Source: Coptis chinensis
Lineage: Eukaryota > Streptophyta > Magnoliopsida > Ranunculales > Ranunculaceae
DNA length: 64,000 nucleotides
Assembly (NCBI GenBank): GCA_015680905.1
Contig: CM027384.1
Location: 73,317,501-73,381,500, forward strand
Reading direction: 5' to 3'
Of the stretch, positions 32,141 through 42,820 are shown one piece after another. The position numbers and the translations under genes were made by a program. The number at the start of each line of letters is the position of its first letter. The first letter of the stretch is position 1. The notes beneath the pieces were generated by a model. It had not been told where the DNA came from and searched no databases. It saw only the letters and a list, made by a program, of their open reading frames with translations.

Positions 32141-35100
32141 TATAACGCCCATATTTAAAATACGTATTTAGTTATTAATTTATTAATTAAATTATTTATT
32201 TAAAAATTTGCTGGATTGGATTTGGATATGTGGGCCTGGTTTCTGGGCCCGAGTCTGTGTTGGGCTTAGGTTTCAAACCCAAGTATATAATCACATTGTT
32301 CTAGAGAATAGGGTTCTTGGAGAATAAAAAAATAATAAAAATGGAGGCAGAGCTAGAAACTCGTTTGCTGGAGGGTGGAGCGCGACGGTTCGGACGATGA
32401 AGGATTCGTCGGGTTTTAATACAGGTGAGTAGATAGTTTTTATATTTCACGGAATCCAGAGTTTTACTGGTATGCAGACAAAATTCTACTGTTAAATGTT
32501 TCCGTTCATTTTTCCTGTTTTATTTGACGTCGTGTATGTCGTGTTGTAAAAACTTGTTAAAGTGTAGTAGTATTGAAACTTTGAAATCGACATTTAACTG
32601 TCAAAGTTTGATTGGGCTGTTAATGGCGTCGTTGCGAGCCCAAGATAAGGGAATGGTCCTGCCGTACTGCTTTATTGTTTTTTTTAACGTTTTATGTTGC
32701 GGTGGGTTTGAATTGGTGGTCGGACTGTTGGGATGGGTTGTAGGTGAGGGCGTGCTGGGAATTTGGGTGGACTGTTGAAGCTCTGTTCAAGCTGGAACAG
32801 GCGCTAATGGCGTCGCCCAGAGGAAAAAAAAGAATGAAATCCTTTTGATTTGATTGAACCCTTTTAGTTGTGATATTGGTTATTGGTTTAGGATTGGTTG
32901 TTGTTGGGAAGTGTCGGGTATGTGTTTTGACGTCGGGAGGAGGGCTGTCGAAGCTTGGAGAAGCCGTTAATGGCGGCGATAAATTTCTCAGATCTAGTTT
33001 TGGTGAAGATTGGGAATTCCAGAATTTAAGTTTTCGCTTTTGTTAAAGTGGTTGGGATTTTTCCCCTGATCACTTTCGATTAGGTTTGGAATTTGGAGGG
33101 TAGGCTAATTAGTGGTGGTTGGTGGTGGAGGAGAAGCTACTGGCGTTGGAGGTGAGGAATCGAGTTGGATCTTTCATTAAAGCTATAGGGTTTTTGTTCA
33201 TGAACAAAACCGCTAGAATGAGGAAGTGAGATGGTGGTGGTCGGGATTCTAGCCGGTGGTGGCTGGTGAGGTGAGGAAGACAACCTGATGGTTTCTCTTG
33301 GGCCTGGGGCTTGGGCCTGGGGCTTGGGCCTTAGGTGGTTGTTGGGCCAAATTCATTTCTATTTTCTATTTTGGGCCGATATTAATCTTTTAAGTTGGGC
33401 CGGTTCTATTTTTTGATGGGGCCAGTTCCAATTTTTGTATTCATGGGCCGGTTTTCTTTTATTTTGTAGGCTGGGTCATTTTGGTTTTAAGTGGATCTGT
33501 TCCCTTTAGATATTTCCAGTTGGGCTAAATCTATTGTTGGGCCGGTTTCAGATTTGGCTTTTATGTTGGATCCGGCTAACATTATTTGAATCTTTGGTTT
33601 AGTCATAGACTTGGCTAGTTGGGTCCGAACCATAACCTTAACCGTTACTTTAATCATGAGCCCATGAGCCATGCACCTTTGCCCTTAGCCATGAACCATG
33701 GCTATGACTCTGGAACCTGTGGAACATGGAAACGACAGTTTGACTTTGACAATGATGTGTTGACTTTGACCGTTGACTTTTTTCAGTTTTTATCATATTT
33801 AAGAATATGGACAAATATAGTAATAAAATATTGTCGAAAATTATATAACGTTGTTTGTCATTATCTAATTAAGATTTGACGTGAGTAGTGTGTAAAGCAT
33901 ATATATATATTGGGCTTTGATTGTGGGCGTGGGATCGCTTTAATTGTGCTACATTTTATGTTGTAAATTGTATGGACAAATCAAATGCTAAAATCTTTGT
34001 GGAAGCTTGTATAAATTTGGTGGTCATTATCTAATTAAGATTTGCCGTTGATATTGTGACATTATATAATATGTTGGGATATATATATTGAATGCAATCG
34101 TTTTGGAGACATAGATTTATATAAACACTCTATTATTATATATGTGAGATGCTACTATGAGGTAGTATAGTATTGGTGAATATTTTCCCACGGGATTATG
34201 GCTTAGTGCAATAATATATTGGCACGTGAAAGAATGAAAGTGGTTATGAGATATAATTGAGATATTTCTAAATATTGTGGCTTAGTGCAATAATGTATTT
34301 GACATGCACGTGATATAGTGAAATGATTATGAGTCATAAATGTATGACACCTGAATAAATTACGTAACGAAAATCCTAGAACCTGACTACCACAACTCAT
34401 GTGATTTGCCCTGTGTGGGCGTATGTGATATGATTGGCCCTTGTGTAGGGTGTATATATATGAGATGTTGATTGACCCATGTGTTGGGCAATTGTAGCCG
34501 AATAGTGGCTTGATTATTCCGTTCGCAAAATAGAACGAGATGCGCGATATTTTATGCCGAATAGTGGCAGTACTTGCATAATGGCTTCCGTGTGAGGGTT
34601 ATCTGGTGTGCGGCATCCCGCTCAGGGTAATTACGCACGGAGTGATTCATTATGTAAGGGGAAGCATGTGGATGTACATGTTCGGCGTTGGGAAGCGATT
34701 GTGGTAGCCACGGAAACTAGGTAAGACATAGATACGACGTGAATTTTAGGGACACACAAAGAAAGCCTTAATTAATATAATTATGGTAATATGTTGGTTA
34801 ATGATATATCTTTAGATAGATTATTGTATATGCTTGGCTGGTTATAGTTTAGTTAGAACCTAAAACCTCGTGGAGGAACTAAATGCCTTTTATTATCGTT
34901 ATGGTTTGTTGTGTGGTTAGTGGAAAGTTAAAGGCCTCAAATGGAGGAACTACCTGCCTTAATTATTGTACTTAAGGATGTTGTATTAGTCGTTGAAAGT
35001 TAAGGCGCCTCGATGGAGGAACTAACTGCCGTATGGATTGTGTACGTATGTATATGTATAAATATATGTTGTATTTTAGAGCTACTCACACCAGCATTTT

Positions 35101-35483
35101 TATAATGCTGACCCGATTTGCATGTTTGCTTATTGGGTGTGTTCATTAAATGAACATAGTTGATAAGTCTTGACAGGTTTAGTGTTGAAGAAGATTGGTT
35201 GATGCTTGTGGTTTGCGTTAGCGTTGCATCTCAAGATATGTGTTGTTTTCCTTTGAGGTGATATAGATTTTCAGTCTAGACAATGTTTTTTGTATTTTTA
35301 TTTGTAAATTTTTATAATGAAGAGGACTCTTGTTTAAGTTAAAAATTTTATTGGTTTTTAATTATCCGCATATTTAAACTGTTTATGGGTTTTTGGAAGT
35401 GGAGAGTGCGTCACACCTCGGAAATCGAAGAGTCGAGAACAAATAATGTTTTTCCGAATTCTGTCGAAATTCGGGGTGTGACA
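32141..35483 (+). mobile_element. Solo LTR, probably Ty3/gypsy chromovirus (Tekay-like)
   Basis: Starts TATAACGCCC (a TGTAACGCCC start with one change) and ends GGGGTGTGACA; flanked by the 5-bp duplication gctgc at 32136-32140 and 35484-35488. Removing it rejoins the LINE frame as YLGLPLITTRL. At 3.34 kb it is long, as in Tekay/Del-type elements. A TATA box (tatataa) lies at 32284-32290, and the block near 35084 (gctactcacaccagcatttt) looks like the region before R/U5 in such LTRs, supporting plus orientation. No internal retroviral genes remain, so the two LTRs of the parent recombined. Confidence 0.8.
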
Positions 35484-36880
35484 GCTGCCACTGATAACTA
35501 CAAGGCTAACATCTGTGGATTGTGGTCCTATGATAACAAAGCTAATAGATAGGGTGCAGAGTTGGAAGGGATGTTTTCTCTCTTATGTAAGAAGAGTTCA
35601 GCTCATAAAATTGGTTCTTAACAGTTTGAGCGTATACTGGATGTCATCGTTTATTATCCCGCAAAAAACAATAGAAGAGATGAACAAAATATGCAGGAAC
35701 TTTCTTTGGAATGGTACAGATTATTCGCTATCACTTGCACTGATAAGATGGGAGGAAATATGCTACCCATATGATGAGGGGGGCTAGCAATTCGAGACTT
35801 GGCAAGGGTAAATCAAGCAGCAGCTATGAAGCATATATGGAACATAGTAAGTGATAGAAGCATCTTATGGGTACAATGGGTAAAGAGGAACCTCATCAAG
35901 GGGAGAAACTTCTAGCAAATCACAATACCAAGTGATTGCTCCTGGGCATGGCAAAATATTTTGAAGCTTAGAAAGGATGCGACTTTCTTTGCTATGCACC
36001 TAATAGGCCGGGGATGGAAACAACACAAGTATGTGGCAAGATCATTGGCACCCGGCAGGAATTCTTTAGGAATACTTCCCACAGGAGCTGCCATACAGAT
36101 CCACATGTAACATGAATGCTACAGTATCATCTATAATAGAGAATGGGACATGGAGGGTTGCAAGCCATGTTCGATTACCTGGAATAATAACAGAACTGTT
36201 AGATGAAGTAAAGATCACAGGAGAGGAAGACCAAATAGTGTGGGCTCAGTCTCAGCAAGGAAGCTACACTATGAAGGACACATATATAAAGTGTGTCGAG
36301 GTACGAAAGTTCGATAAAGTTGGTATAGCATTGTGTGGTTTACAAACCGCATACCCGTGCATTCTTTTATAACATGGATGGCACTCAAAAAAGGAATGAA
36401 AACTTTGCAGAAGTTGAGAGAATGGAAGACGATCTGGGATGATACCGCGCATGCTCATTGAGAGAAATAGAGAGAAAGACCACTGTTCTTTGAATGTACT
36501 TATGCTCAGTATGTATGGGCGGAATTGATAATGAGAGTGGGATACTCAAGGAGAAGATCAGCAACGTGGAATGAAGAGATACAGTGGGTTATCAAGGTGA
36601 GTGAAGGTAAAGGAGGGAAACAAGATGCATTTCGATTACTGTTCACAGGATACCATTATTGGATTTGGTGGGAAAGGAACAGCAGAATATTTGAAAACAA
36701 AGTTTCATTAGCAGCAACAGTAGTAAATCTTGTTATCAAAGACGTCAGAACAAAACTCATATCCATGAACATCAAAATGGACAAAGGGCCCGAAAGAGAT
36801 GAATTCATGAATAGGTGTAATATGGAAGTGATGGAAAGACGAATCATACGAATCAAATGCAAGTGGGAAAGAGCTCCATA
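35484..36880 (+). pseudogene. LINE 2 reverse transcriptase thumb and zinc-binding region
   Basis: Continues the RT frame: DRVQSWKGCFLSYVRRVQLI, SVYWMSSFIIPQKTIEEMNK and ICRNFLWNGTDYSLSLALIR, then the TAG after YDEGG (35786-35788) and AIRDLARVNQAAAMKHIWNI. The zinc-binding region is strongly degraded (frames between 36110 and 36520 with stops), and the linker YHYWIWWERNSRIFENK follows. Confidence 0.75.
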
Positions 36881-36893
36881 ATGAATATATAAT

Positions 36894-37274
36894 ATGAATT
36901 CAGGTGGCACGTTAACAAGTAATGGAGGGGGATGGGCAACTGTTGTACAAAATGAGAATGGAGAGGTGATAGCGGCTGCACATGGAAGGTCAGAGTACAA
37001 TAGCATTGCGATAATAGAGCTAGAAGGTGTAGATCAAGGATTCCAACTGGCGATGAAATATGGAGTTACAAGACTGAAGGCACAAACCGACTCGCAAAAT
37101 GTGGTAGCATTCATCACAAATAATGTATACCCATGGGAAGCAATACAGCTGATGGTGAGCTTGAGAAGAATGTCAACAACATTTGAAGTTTTTTCTATTG
37201 TTCATATTTATAGAGAATGTAACAAGCTAGCGGATACGCTTGCTTATAAAATCCCAGTTGTTAGTTGTATATAA
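36894..37274 (+). pseudogene. LINE 2 RNase H domain
   Basis: Reads NSGGTLTSNGGGWATVVQNE, then IAIIELEGVDQGFQLAMKYG, RLKAQTDSQNVVAFI and VHIYRECNKLADTLAYKIP. Motifs with E (IELEG), D (QTDSQ) and final D (LADTLA) are present; the first Asp position reads NSGG instead of D-G, so catalysis would be impaired even with an open frame. Confidence 0.8.
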
Positions 37275-37453
37275 TTAATTCCTAGTTCCTTTGCAGAGGA
37301 TGTAAAGAAAATAGTTTTTGAGGATGCAGCATGGAGAGAGTATGTGAGAGAATGTAATGGAAACTAAGTTCGTTTATTTTATTAATAATATAGGGGTCAG
37401 GGACCTCTAAAAAAACCCTATTTTCTGATAAAAAAAAGAATAAGTTTCCAAAT

Positions 37454-37915
37454 GAGTTGAAATTTTGTGGAGATAATTTTTATGGTGAGTGTTTTATAAC
37501 CACAAAAAATTAGGCTTGAATTCATTTTCTAGGTGAAGTTTTACTTACATACTTATTTTAAAGTTAACTTGAGTAGCTACTTTTTAGAGAAGGATTGTAT
37601 ATAATTTTTTTGTGGATATGATATACTCAATATTAATATCATCTCTACAAAATTTCAGTTCATTTGGAAACCTCTAACATTATTGGCAAAAAACGATTAC
37701 AAAAATTTAACATTTCTAGACCGTTAGATTTCTTTTTAAAGATGACAATCAATTTTTATCTATGTTAGAGGTTTCCAAATGAACTGAAAATTTGGGAAGA
37801 TAATCATTATGGTGAGTGCTTCATAACAACAAAAAATTAGGTTTGAATTCATTTTGTAGGTGAAGTTTTACGTACATACTTATTTTAAGTTAACTTAAGT
37901 AGCTACTTTTTAGAG

Positions 37916-37917
<2 letters not shown>
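37454..37917. mobile_element. Fold-back MITE copies (right half of split copy, plus a complete copy)
   Basis: 37454-37590 completes the copy cut by LINE 2, ending gtagctactttttagagaag. 37600-37917 is a full copy: atcatctctacaaaatttca pairs with the segment near 37785, cattggaaacctctaacatt with gttagaggtttccaaatgaa, and the core reads tctagaccgttagatttctt. It ends tagctactttttagagaatt next to the (TA)n tract. Confidence 0.75.

Positions 37918-37955
<38 letters not shown>
37918..37955. repeat. (TA)n microsatellite
   Basis: About 18 TA units, directly abutting the next TIR element. Confidence 0.95.
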
Positions 37956-37957
<2 letters not shown>

Positions 37958-39017
37958 TTGGCTCTCTGACGGACCATCCGTTTACGGACTCTTAAAAAAA
38001 ATAAGAACTCACGTGTGAAAAGTTTTGAAAACAAAACAAATTGAGAAACATTAAATAGATGGGCCCTAAAAGGTTGTCTCTCTACTGTCTCTAGTCTCTT
38101 TTCATCAGACCACTCTGTATCTCTTCTCTCATCTTTTTTGTCTTCCCAATTTTGTATCTCCCCTTTTCTTTCTAGTCGGTTCATGTATATTTTACAGGAT
38201 TGGGGTTTGATGATCAAGTTAATATTTGTCAATCACAACAGTTGGTTAATTAATGCTGAAATTTATAATAAATCACGACGATAATTGAAGAGCTTGAGAA
38301 ATAGAGGCTTATAGGCAATGAATTATCAAAACAGTATTGAAACTTCTATGTCCTTTCTTTATTTCATCAAAGTATCTTCTCCTCAATTATCACAACTCAC
38401 TATTAACAACCCCATTTCAATAGCAGTGCTCAAAATCTTAAGAAGAATCCCCTAAGTTTCTTCCACAATACACAATAGTTGGTAGTGTATTAGTCTAATT
38501 ATTAATTAAGAATAAGAGAGTGGAGAAAAGACTTTGACTTAAATTTCATCAGCACAAGAGAAAACAGATAATTGGAAAGGGGGAGAAAATCCAAAGGATG
38601 AGAACGAAGAAGAATAATGCATTTTTCTTCTCTCTTTCATGCTTTTATACCACTTTTTTATATGAACTCCCACAATAAGGTAGACCTTCAACCTTAAATT
38701 TAAAACCATTGATTGTTTCTAGGTTAGAGCACTACACGAATCTCTAGAAAAATTAAGAGTTGGAGGTTAAGGTGGAGAGTCATTTATTATTTGTGGAGAG
38801 GGATGACCCTACCTAATAAATAGTGTGGGAAGGACAAGCTAAATGAGAATGAGTCGGGAGAGGGAAGAGAGTTCTTTTAACTTCTTTCTTTATTGTGGGA
38901 CTGCACTTAGGGGCTAGTTGAGAAAATTTAAGATAAAAAAAGAGAGAGAAAGTTTAACACGTGAGTTCTTATTTTTTTTAAGAGTCCGTAAACGGATGGT
39001 CCGTCGGAGAGCCAACC
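37956..39017. mobile_element. 1062-bp TIR element between (TA)n tracts
   Basis: Left arm 37956-38016 (ggttggctctctgacggacc, atccgtttacggactctta) is the reverse complement of 38957-39017 with a single mismatch over 61 bp. TA tracts touch both ends (37918-37955 and about 39019-39040). The interior has no transposase and only short frames. It resembles the Micron-type MITEs of grasses that insert in TA microsatellites, though its sequence is not one I recognise. Confidence 0.82.
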
Positions 39018-39060
39018 TGTATATATATATATATATATACACGAGCAAGTTCCGTTTAGC

Positions 39061-39408
39061 ATACTTTTTATACCATAGTTTATACCATACTCCACAACTT
39101 CACCTATAACGCGAATTATAACCTAATTTTTTGTGGATGTGTTCAACTAACCATGAATATCACCTTTATAAAATTTCAACTCATTTGATAATGTTTAACT
39201 ATGTCAAAAGATGATTGCAAAATCGAATAATCTGAGCTGTTAAAAAAAATTCAAAATTGACAATGATTTTTAACTAGGTTAGAAATTTCCAAATGAGATG
39301 ATTTTTTGTGTAGATGTTATCTATGATTAGTATATCATATCCAGAAATTATTAGCCCTTAAATCATTTTGTTAGGGGGGGTTGGTATAAACTATGGTATA
39401 AAAAGTAT
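39061..39408. mobile_element. Fold-back MITE with 26-bp perfect terminal repeats
   Basis: atactttttataccatagtt plus tatacc (39061-39086) is exactly inverted at 39383-39408. The interior is the same palindromic plan as the core family (catttgataatgtttaacta; gttagaaatttccaaatgag) but more diverged, with the core aataatctgagctgttaaa. Confidence 0.8.
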
Positions 39409-39740
39409 GTAGTGACACTCTTATTCTGCCATTCTAATCTCACACCCCTCCTGGTCCCTCACATTTCATCCTGATCTACAGCTAAAATGATTTGGCCCAA
39501 ATAAAAACAAGTGGGGGTATAATCATCATTTCCTTTCACAAATTAGAAATCCACGACCATCTTCTTCTCCACTCACTCACTCTCTCAACCTAATCTGATG
39601 AGAGCTGGAACTCTCTCTCTCTCGGCTACATTATTTTCTCAAAACCCTGTCGACTTCTTCTTTCTCACTTTCTCTCTCTACCCTCTGGCCTCGTCTCTTT
39701 TTGTGTTTTATTGTGATGGTATATGGATGATGTAGATAGA
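39409..39740. other. Non-coding spacer
   Basis: Pyrimidine-rich, with a ctctctctctctc run near 39610. No gene seen. Confidence 0.4.
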
Positions 39741-41162
39741 TGATGGTCGTTGAACAAAATAGAAATGTATCAAAACCTAATTATTCCTCAATAAATAAAG
39801 GATGAGTAGGGTATCGTTCCACTTTTAAGTGTATGTTATATGAAGGACAGGACGAAAGGGGGTTTGAGAGATTAAAAACTATGATTATAGATATTTTAGA
39901 TTCTAATGCTAAACTAAACTAAACTAACTAAACTATTAAGAATTTATAAAAGAGGGAATTCAAAAGATTAGAATCCACCAATACATTTGATTTGTGACCT
40001 TTTGCTTCATGGTTGTTCTCACAAGTAAACTACAATTAGGCAATCGAGTGAGTGTCGATGCCCTCTTGGACAAAACATCGTTAACGAATAACTCTACTTA
40101 AGGTTGTTCCTATGTTTATGCTATTAGTATCTTCTTTCCTTTTATGTGAGCTTGGGCAGCTATTCAATGAATCACCATCTAAGGCAAACACAAGGAATAC
40201 TTCTCTTACTCTAAAACACTACACAACTAGAAGAAAAGTAGAGAATAATAGTATAATATTCAATTATAATAAATAAAACCTTATTCTAGCATTATATTCA
40301 ATTGCAATAAATAAAAGCATGTTACTAGCAAATATTCAATTGCAATAAATAAAATCCTAAACTAGCATGATATTCGATTGTAATAAATAAAAACCTTAAT
40401 CTATACTTCCATCCCCAAGTCTGGGCAATGGAACTAATAACTAAAAACATAAAGAACTAACCTGATTGGAGAATACCATGAGCCAAAAGAATCATCAAAT
40501 CCTAAGTATCGGCTTCATCTTCTCCCTTGAAGGAGAAAATTAGCGTTCCATAAAGAAGGAAGAACACGAAGAACGAGAAGAAGAAGAGTCGAAGAACATA
40601 AGACTAGAAAGACTAATTTATTAAGACTCGGCTAGTTAAAACCAAATCTTTTAATATTAATCTCTCTCTGCCTCAAGTTCTGGAGACAAGAGTATAAGTG
40701 AATTGGCAAATTACATGAGGCACTTAGGTCCTCTATTTATAGGGGTTACAATGAGTTCTAGAAGCATTTCAAACCGCCATTTGTTTCCTAATATAAATCA
40801 ACTTCTTTTAGAGTCCAACTTCATCTTCAAAACTGAGAAGGAATTGGCTACATTGTCATTTCATGCGTCTGGACGCACGATCCATGCGTCTCAGACGAGT
40901 GACTCTATTTTTCCTCTTTTGCTCCATCCTTATTTCCTCTTTTGCAGGCTTTGGTCCAAGCAACGAATCTTTTGGCCTTGGGCTTCCAAATATGCTTTAA
41001 AATAGGTCCAAGTCACATCTTTAATAGCTTCAATTTCTTGGCCTTCTCCATGATTGTTAACGGGCTTCCCATGTGATCCTTAATGCTCTGAATTGCTCTG
41101 TTTTACCCATTTTTCTCTAATATTCTACAAAACTCTCTTTTTCACTTGTAGAATCATAAAAC
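39741..41162 (-). mobile_element. Athila-like LTR, left part (continues at 59280-59358)
   Basis: The minus strand carries CTATAAATAGAGG (40730-40742), a strong TATA box, and the stretch has the general build of the LTRs at 44523 and 55510. The missing right end appears to be 59280-59358, whose minus-strand start TGATAAGTGCTCAAAAAGTG parallels TGATAAGAGCCCAAAACTGT of the Athila-like LTR below. LINE 3 would then have inserted inside this LTR. The left edge (TGATGGTCG at 39741) is a guess, and no 5-bp duplication joins the two edges. Confidence 0.45.
40256..40400. repeat. 38-bp minisatellite, four units
   Basis: Units begin at 40256, 40294, 40332 and 40370 with atattcaattgcaataaata and end tagcat-like; spacing is exactly 38 bp. 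It lies inside the candidate LTR. Confidence 0.85.
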
Positions 41163-41219
41163 TTTTTTTTTTTTTTTGTGAAACAGTTAGGGGTTAGGCA
41201 GACCCCAACCTGTATTAGC

Positions 41220-41858
41220 TTAAACTCTTTGATACATCATACCTCTTGCATCCTCCTCCACTATTACAAAAAGCTCATAAACAAGTGGTGGAGTGCTAAA
41301 AACAGTACCTAGCCTCACACAAGGATTTATACGATCCCTTACTGTACTAGACTTAGCCAGCCAGTCGGCAACCCTATTCATCTCCCTGTACACATGGGTT
41401 ACAACCACTGTCTCTAAGAGACGCATGCTTTTCCTAATAGACTCTACTAGGTCCCAACAATACCAAGGACAGTCCTCCTTTCTATTAATCACACTTACTG
41501 CTCGCAAAGAGTCCGACTCCAGCATGATCCTTTTATAGTTCATGTAGCAAGCTGCTAACAGCCCTGCTTCGATCCCTTTTAACTCCTGTATAATCACAGA
41601 CCTGAGGTTGGTATTGCCCATGAACACGATCAAAGGTGATCCCTTATGGTTTCTCAGCACTCCCCCATATCCTGCGCCAGCAACATTCATAGCTCCATCT
41701 AAGTTAATCTTTATCATGTCAGCTGGTGGTTTAACCCACTGTCCTTGTATCGGCTTTTTCTGCCTAACCAAGAGCTCAATCCCAAGAGCATTCATCATAT
41801 TTTTGGTTTCCGCAGAATCATCAGCTTCTTTTATCACCCTTTGTAAGTAAGTTCTCAT
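41220..41858 (-). pseudogene. LINE 3 RNase H domain
   Basis: An open frame of 212 residues with all RNase H acidic motifs: MIKINLDGAMNVAGAGYGGV (D), VIIQELKGIEAGLLAACYMN (E), RIMLESDSLRAVSVI (D) and THVYREMNRVADWLAKSS (D). This domain degrades the RNA strand during plant L1 retrotransposition. The frame itself is intact to its stop at 41220, but upstream parts are broken, hence pseudogene. A hydrophobic-acidic tail of about 40 residues follows the fold. Confidence 0.87.
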
Positions 41859-42005
41859 CCTATTTACTATATCTTTGCTGATCGCTTCATCTGTGTGGGT
41901 CTTGCTTTTAAACTTTCGGCAGTTTCTTTCATTCCAGATCCCATATACCGTAGCGCAAGTCAGTGTCCGAATTATCTCACTGGCAGTAGAGTTTGATCAA
42001 GTAAC

Positions 42006-42820
42006 TCACAGGAGAAGATACCATTCAAAAGTTGACTCTTGCACTACAGCGCCTAGCCCCAGTCTTGTTTTCACCGCAGACCATACCTTTCGGGAGAAGT
42101 CGCAGTCAAAGAAAAGGTGCTTAGAGTTTTCAGCTTGGGTTTCACAGAGGCAGCACCTAGATTGAGTGATAATCTTCCTGTGGATTAACCGATCTTGTGT
42201 AGCCAAGCACCCTGCAAAGAGCTTCCATGCAATGAAAGAGTGCTTCGGTACAACATACTTCCCCCAGACCAGTTTATACCATGCAACTCTTTGTCTCATA
42301 TTTTTTTATAGCCACATACGCAGATTTGGTGGAGAACTTTCCATTGCTAGCTGGGCTCCAGACTACCACATCCTTCTCAAGATTTACATTGATAGAGGTT
42401 TGCAATATACTCGTCTTTAGTTCACTGTCTTGAAGGAGATTAACCAGCCCATTCCATTCGCCATTTGTAATAAGGAGACTCACCTTTGCATCATCAGGCA
42501 CCTGGAGCATATTTCTAGCTTGAGAATTATGGATCAGAAGCTTTGACGAAATCCACGGGTCATGCCACAGACTTGTATTTTCACCATTTGTGATCAAGCA
42601 CTTTATATTTTCCGCAATCTTTCTATGCTTGAGAATACTACGCCAAACCCACGAAGCGATCTGGGGGAATCTTCATAGACCCGTAAATGTTTGTTTCCAA
42701 TGTGATATTCCCACGTCCATTTCGGCCCACAAAGTCTCTTCTTTACTCACCACCTTGAACACAAGCCCACGATGGTAAGCTTTATTCCACACTCTAGGAT
42801 CAATGATGCTCAACCCACCT
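42006..42820 (-). pseudogene. LINE 3 zinc-binding (zf-RVT) region
   Basis: NGENTSLWHDPWISSKLLIH starts the post-RT segment, VVVWSPASNGKFSTKSAYVA is the conserved block before the finger, and ATQDRLIHRKIITQSRCCLC with ETQAENSKHLFFDCDFSRKV is the finger (C-x2-C, H-x4-C). A frameshift near 42295 separates the two frames. Confidence 0.8.

Larger units (their letters stand above)
28115..37441 (+). mobile_element. LINE 2: full-length but decayed L1-type retrotransposon
   Basis: Flanked by the 12-bp target duplication aagtttccaaat at 28103-28114 and 37442-37453. It has a short leader, ORF1, endonuclease, RT, zinc-binding region, RNase H and an A-rich end (gataaaaaaaagaat). Without the 3343-bp solo LTR inserted at 32141 the body is close to 6 kb, right for a complete plant L1. 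Many in-frame stops disable it. It landed inside a fold-back MITE, whose two halves flank it. Confidence 0.88.
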
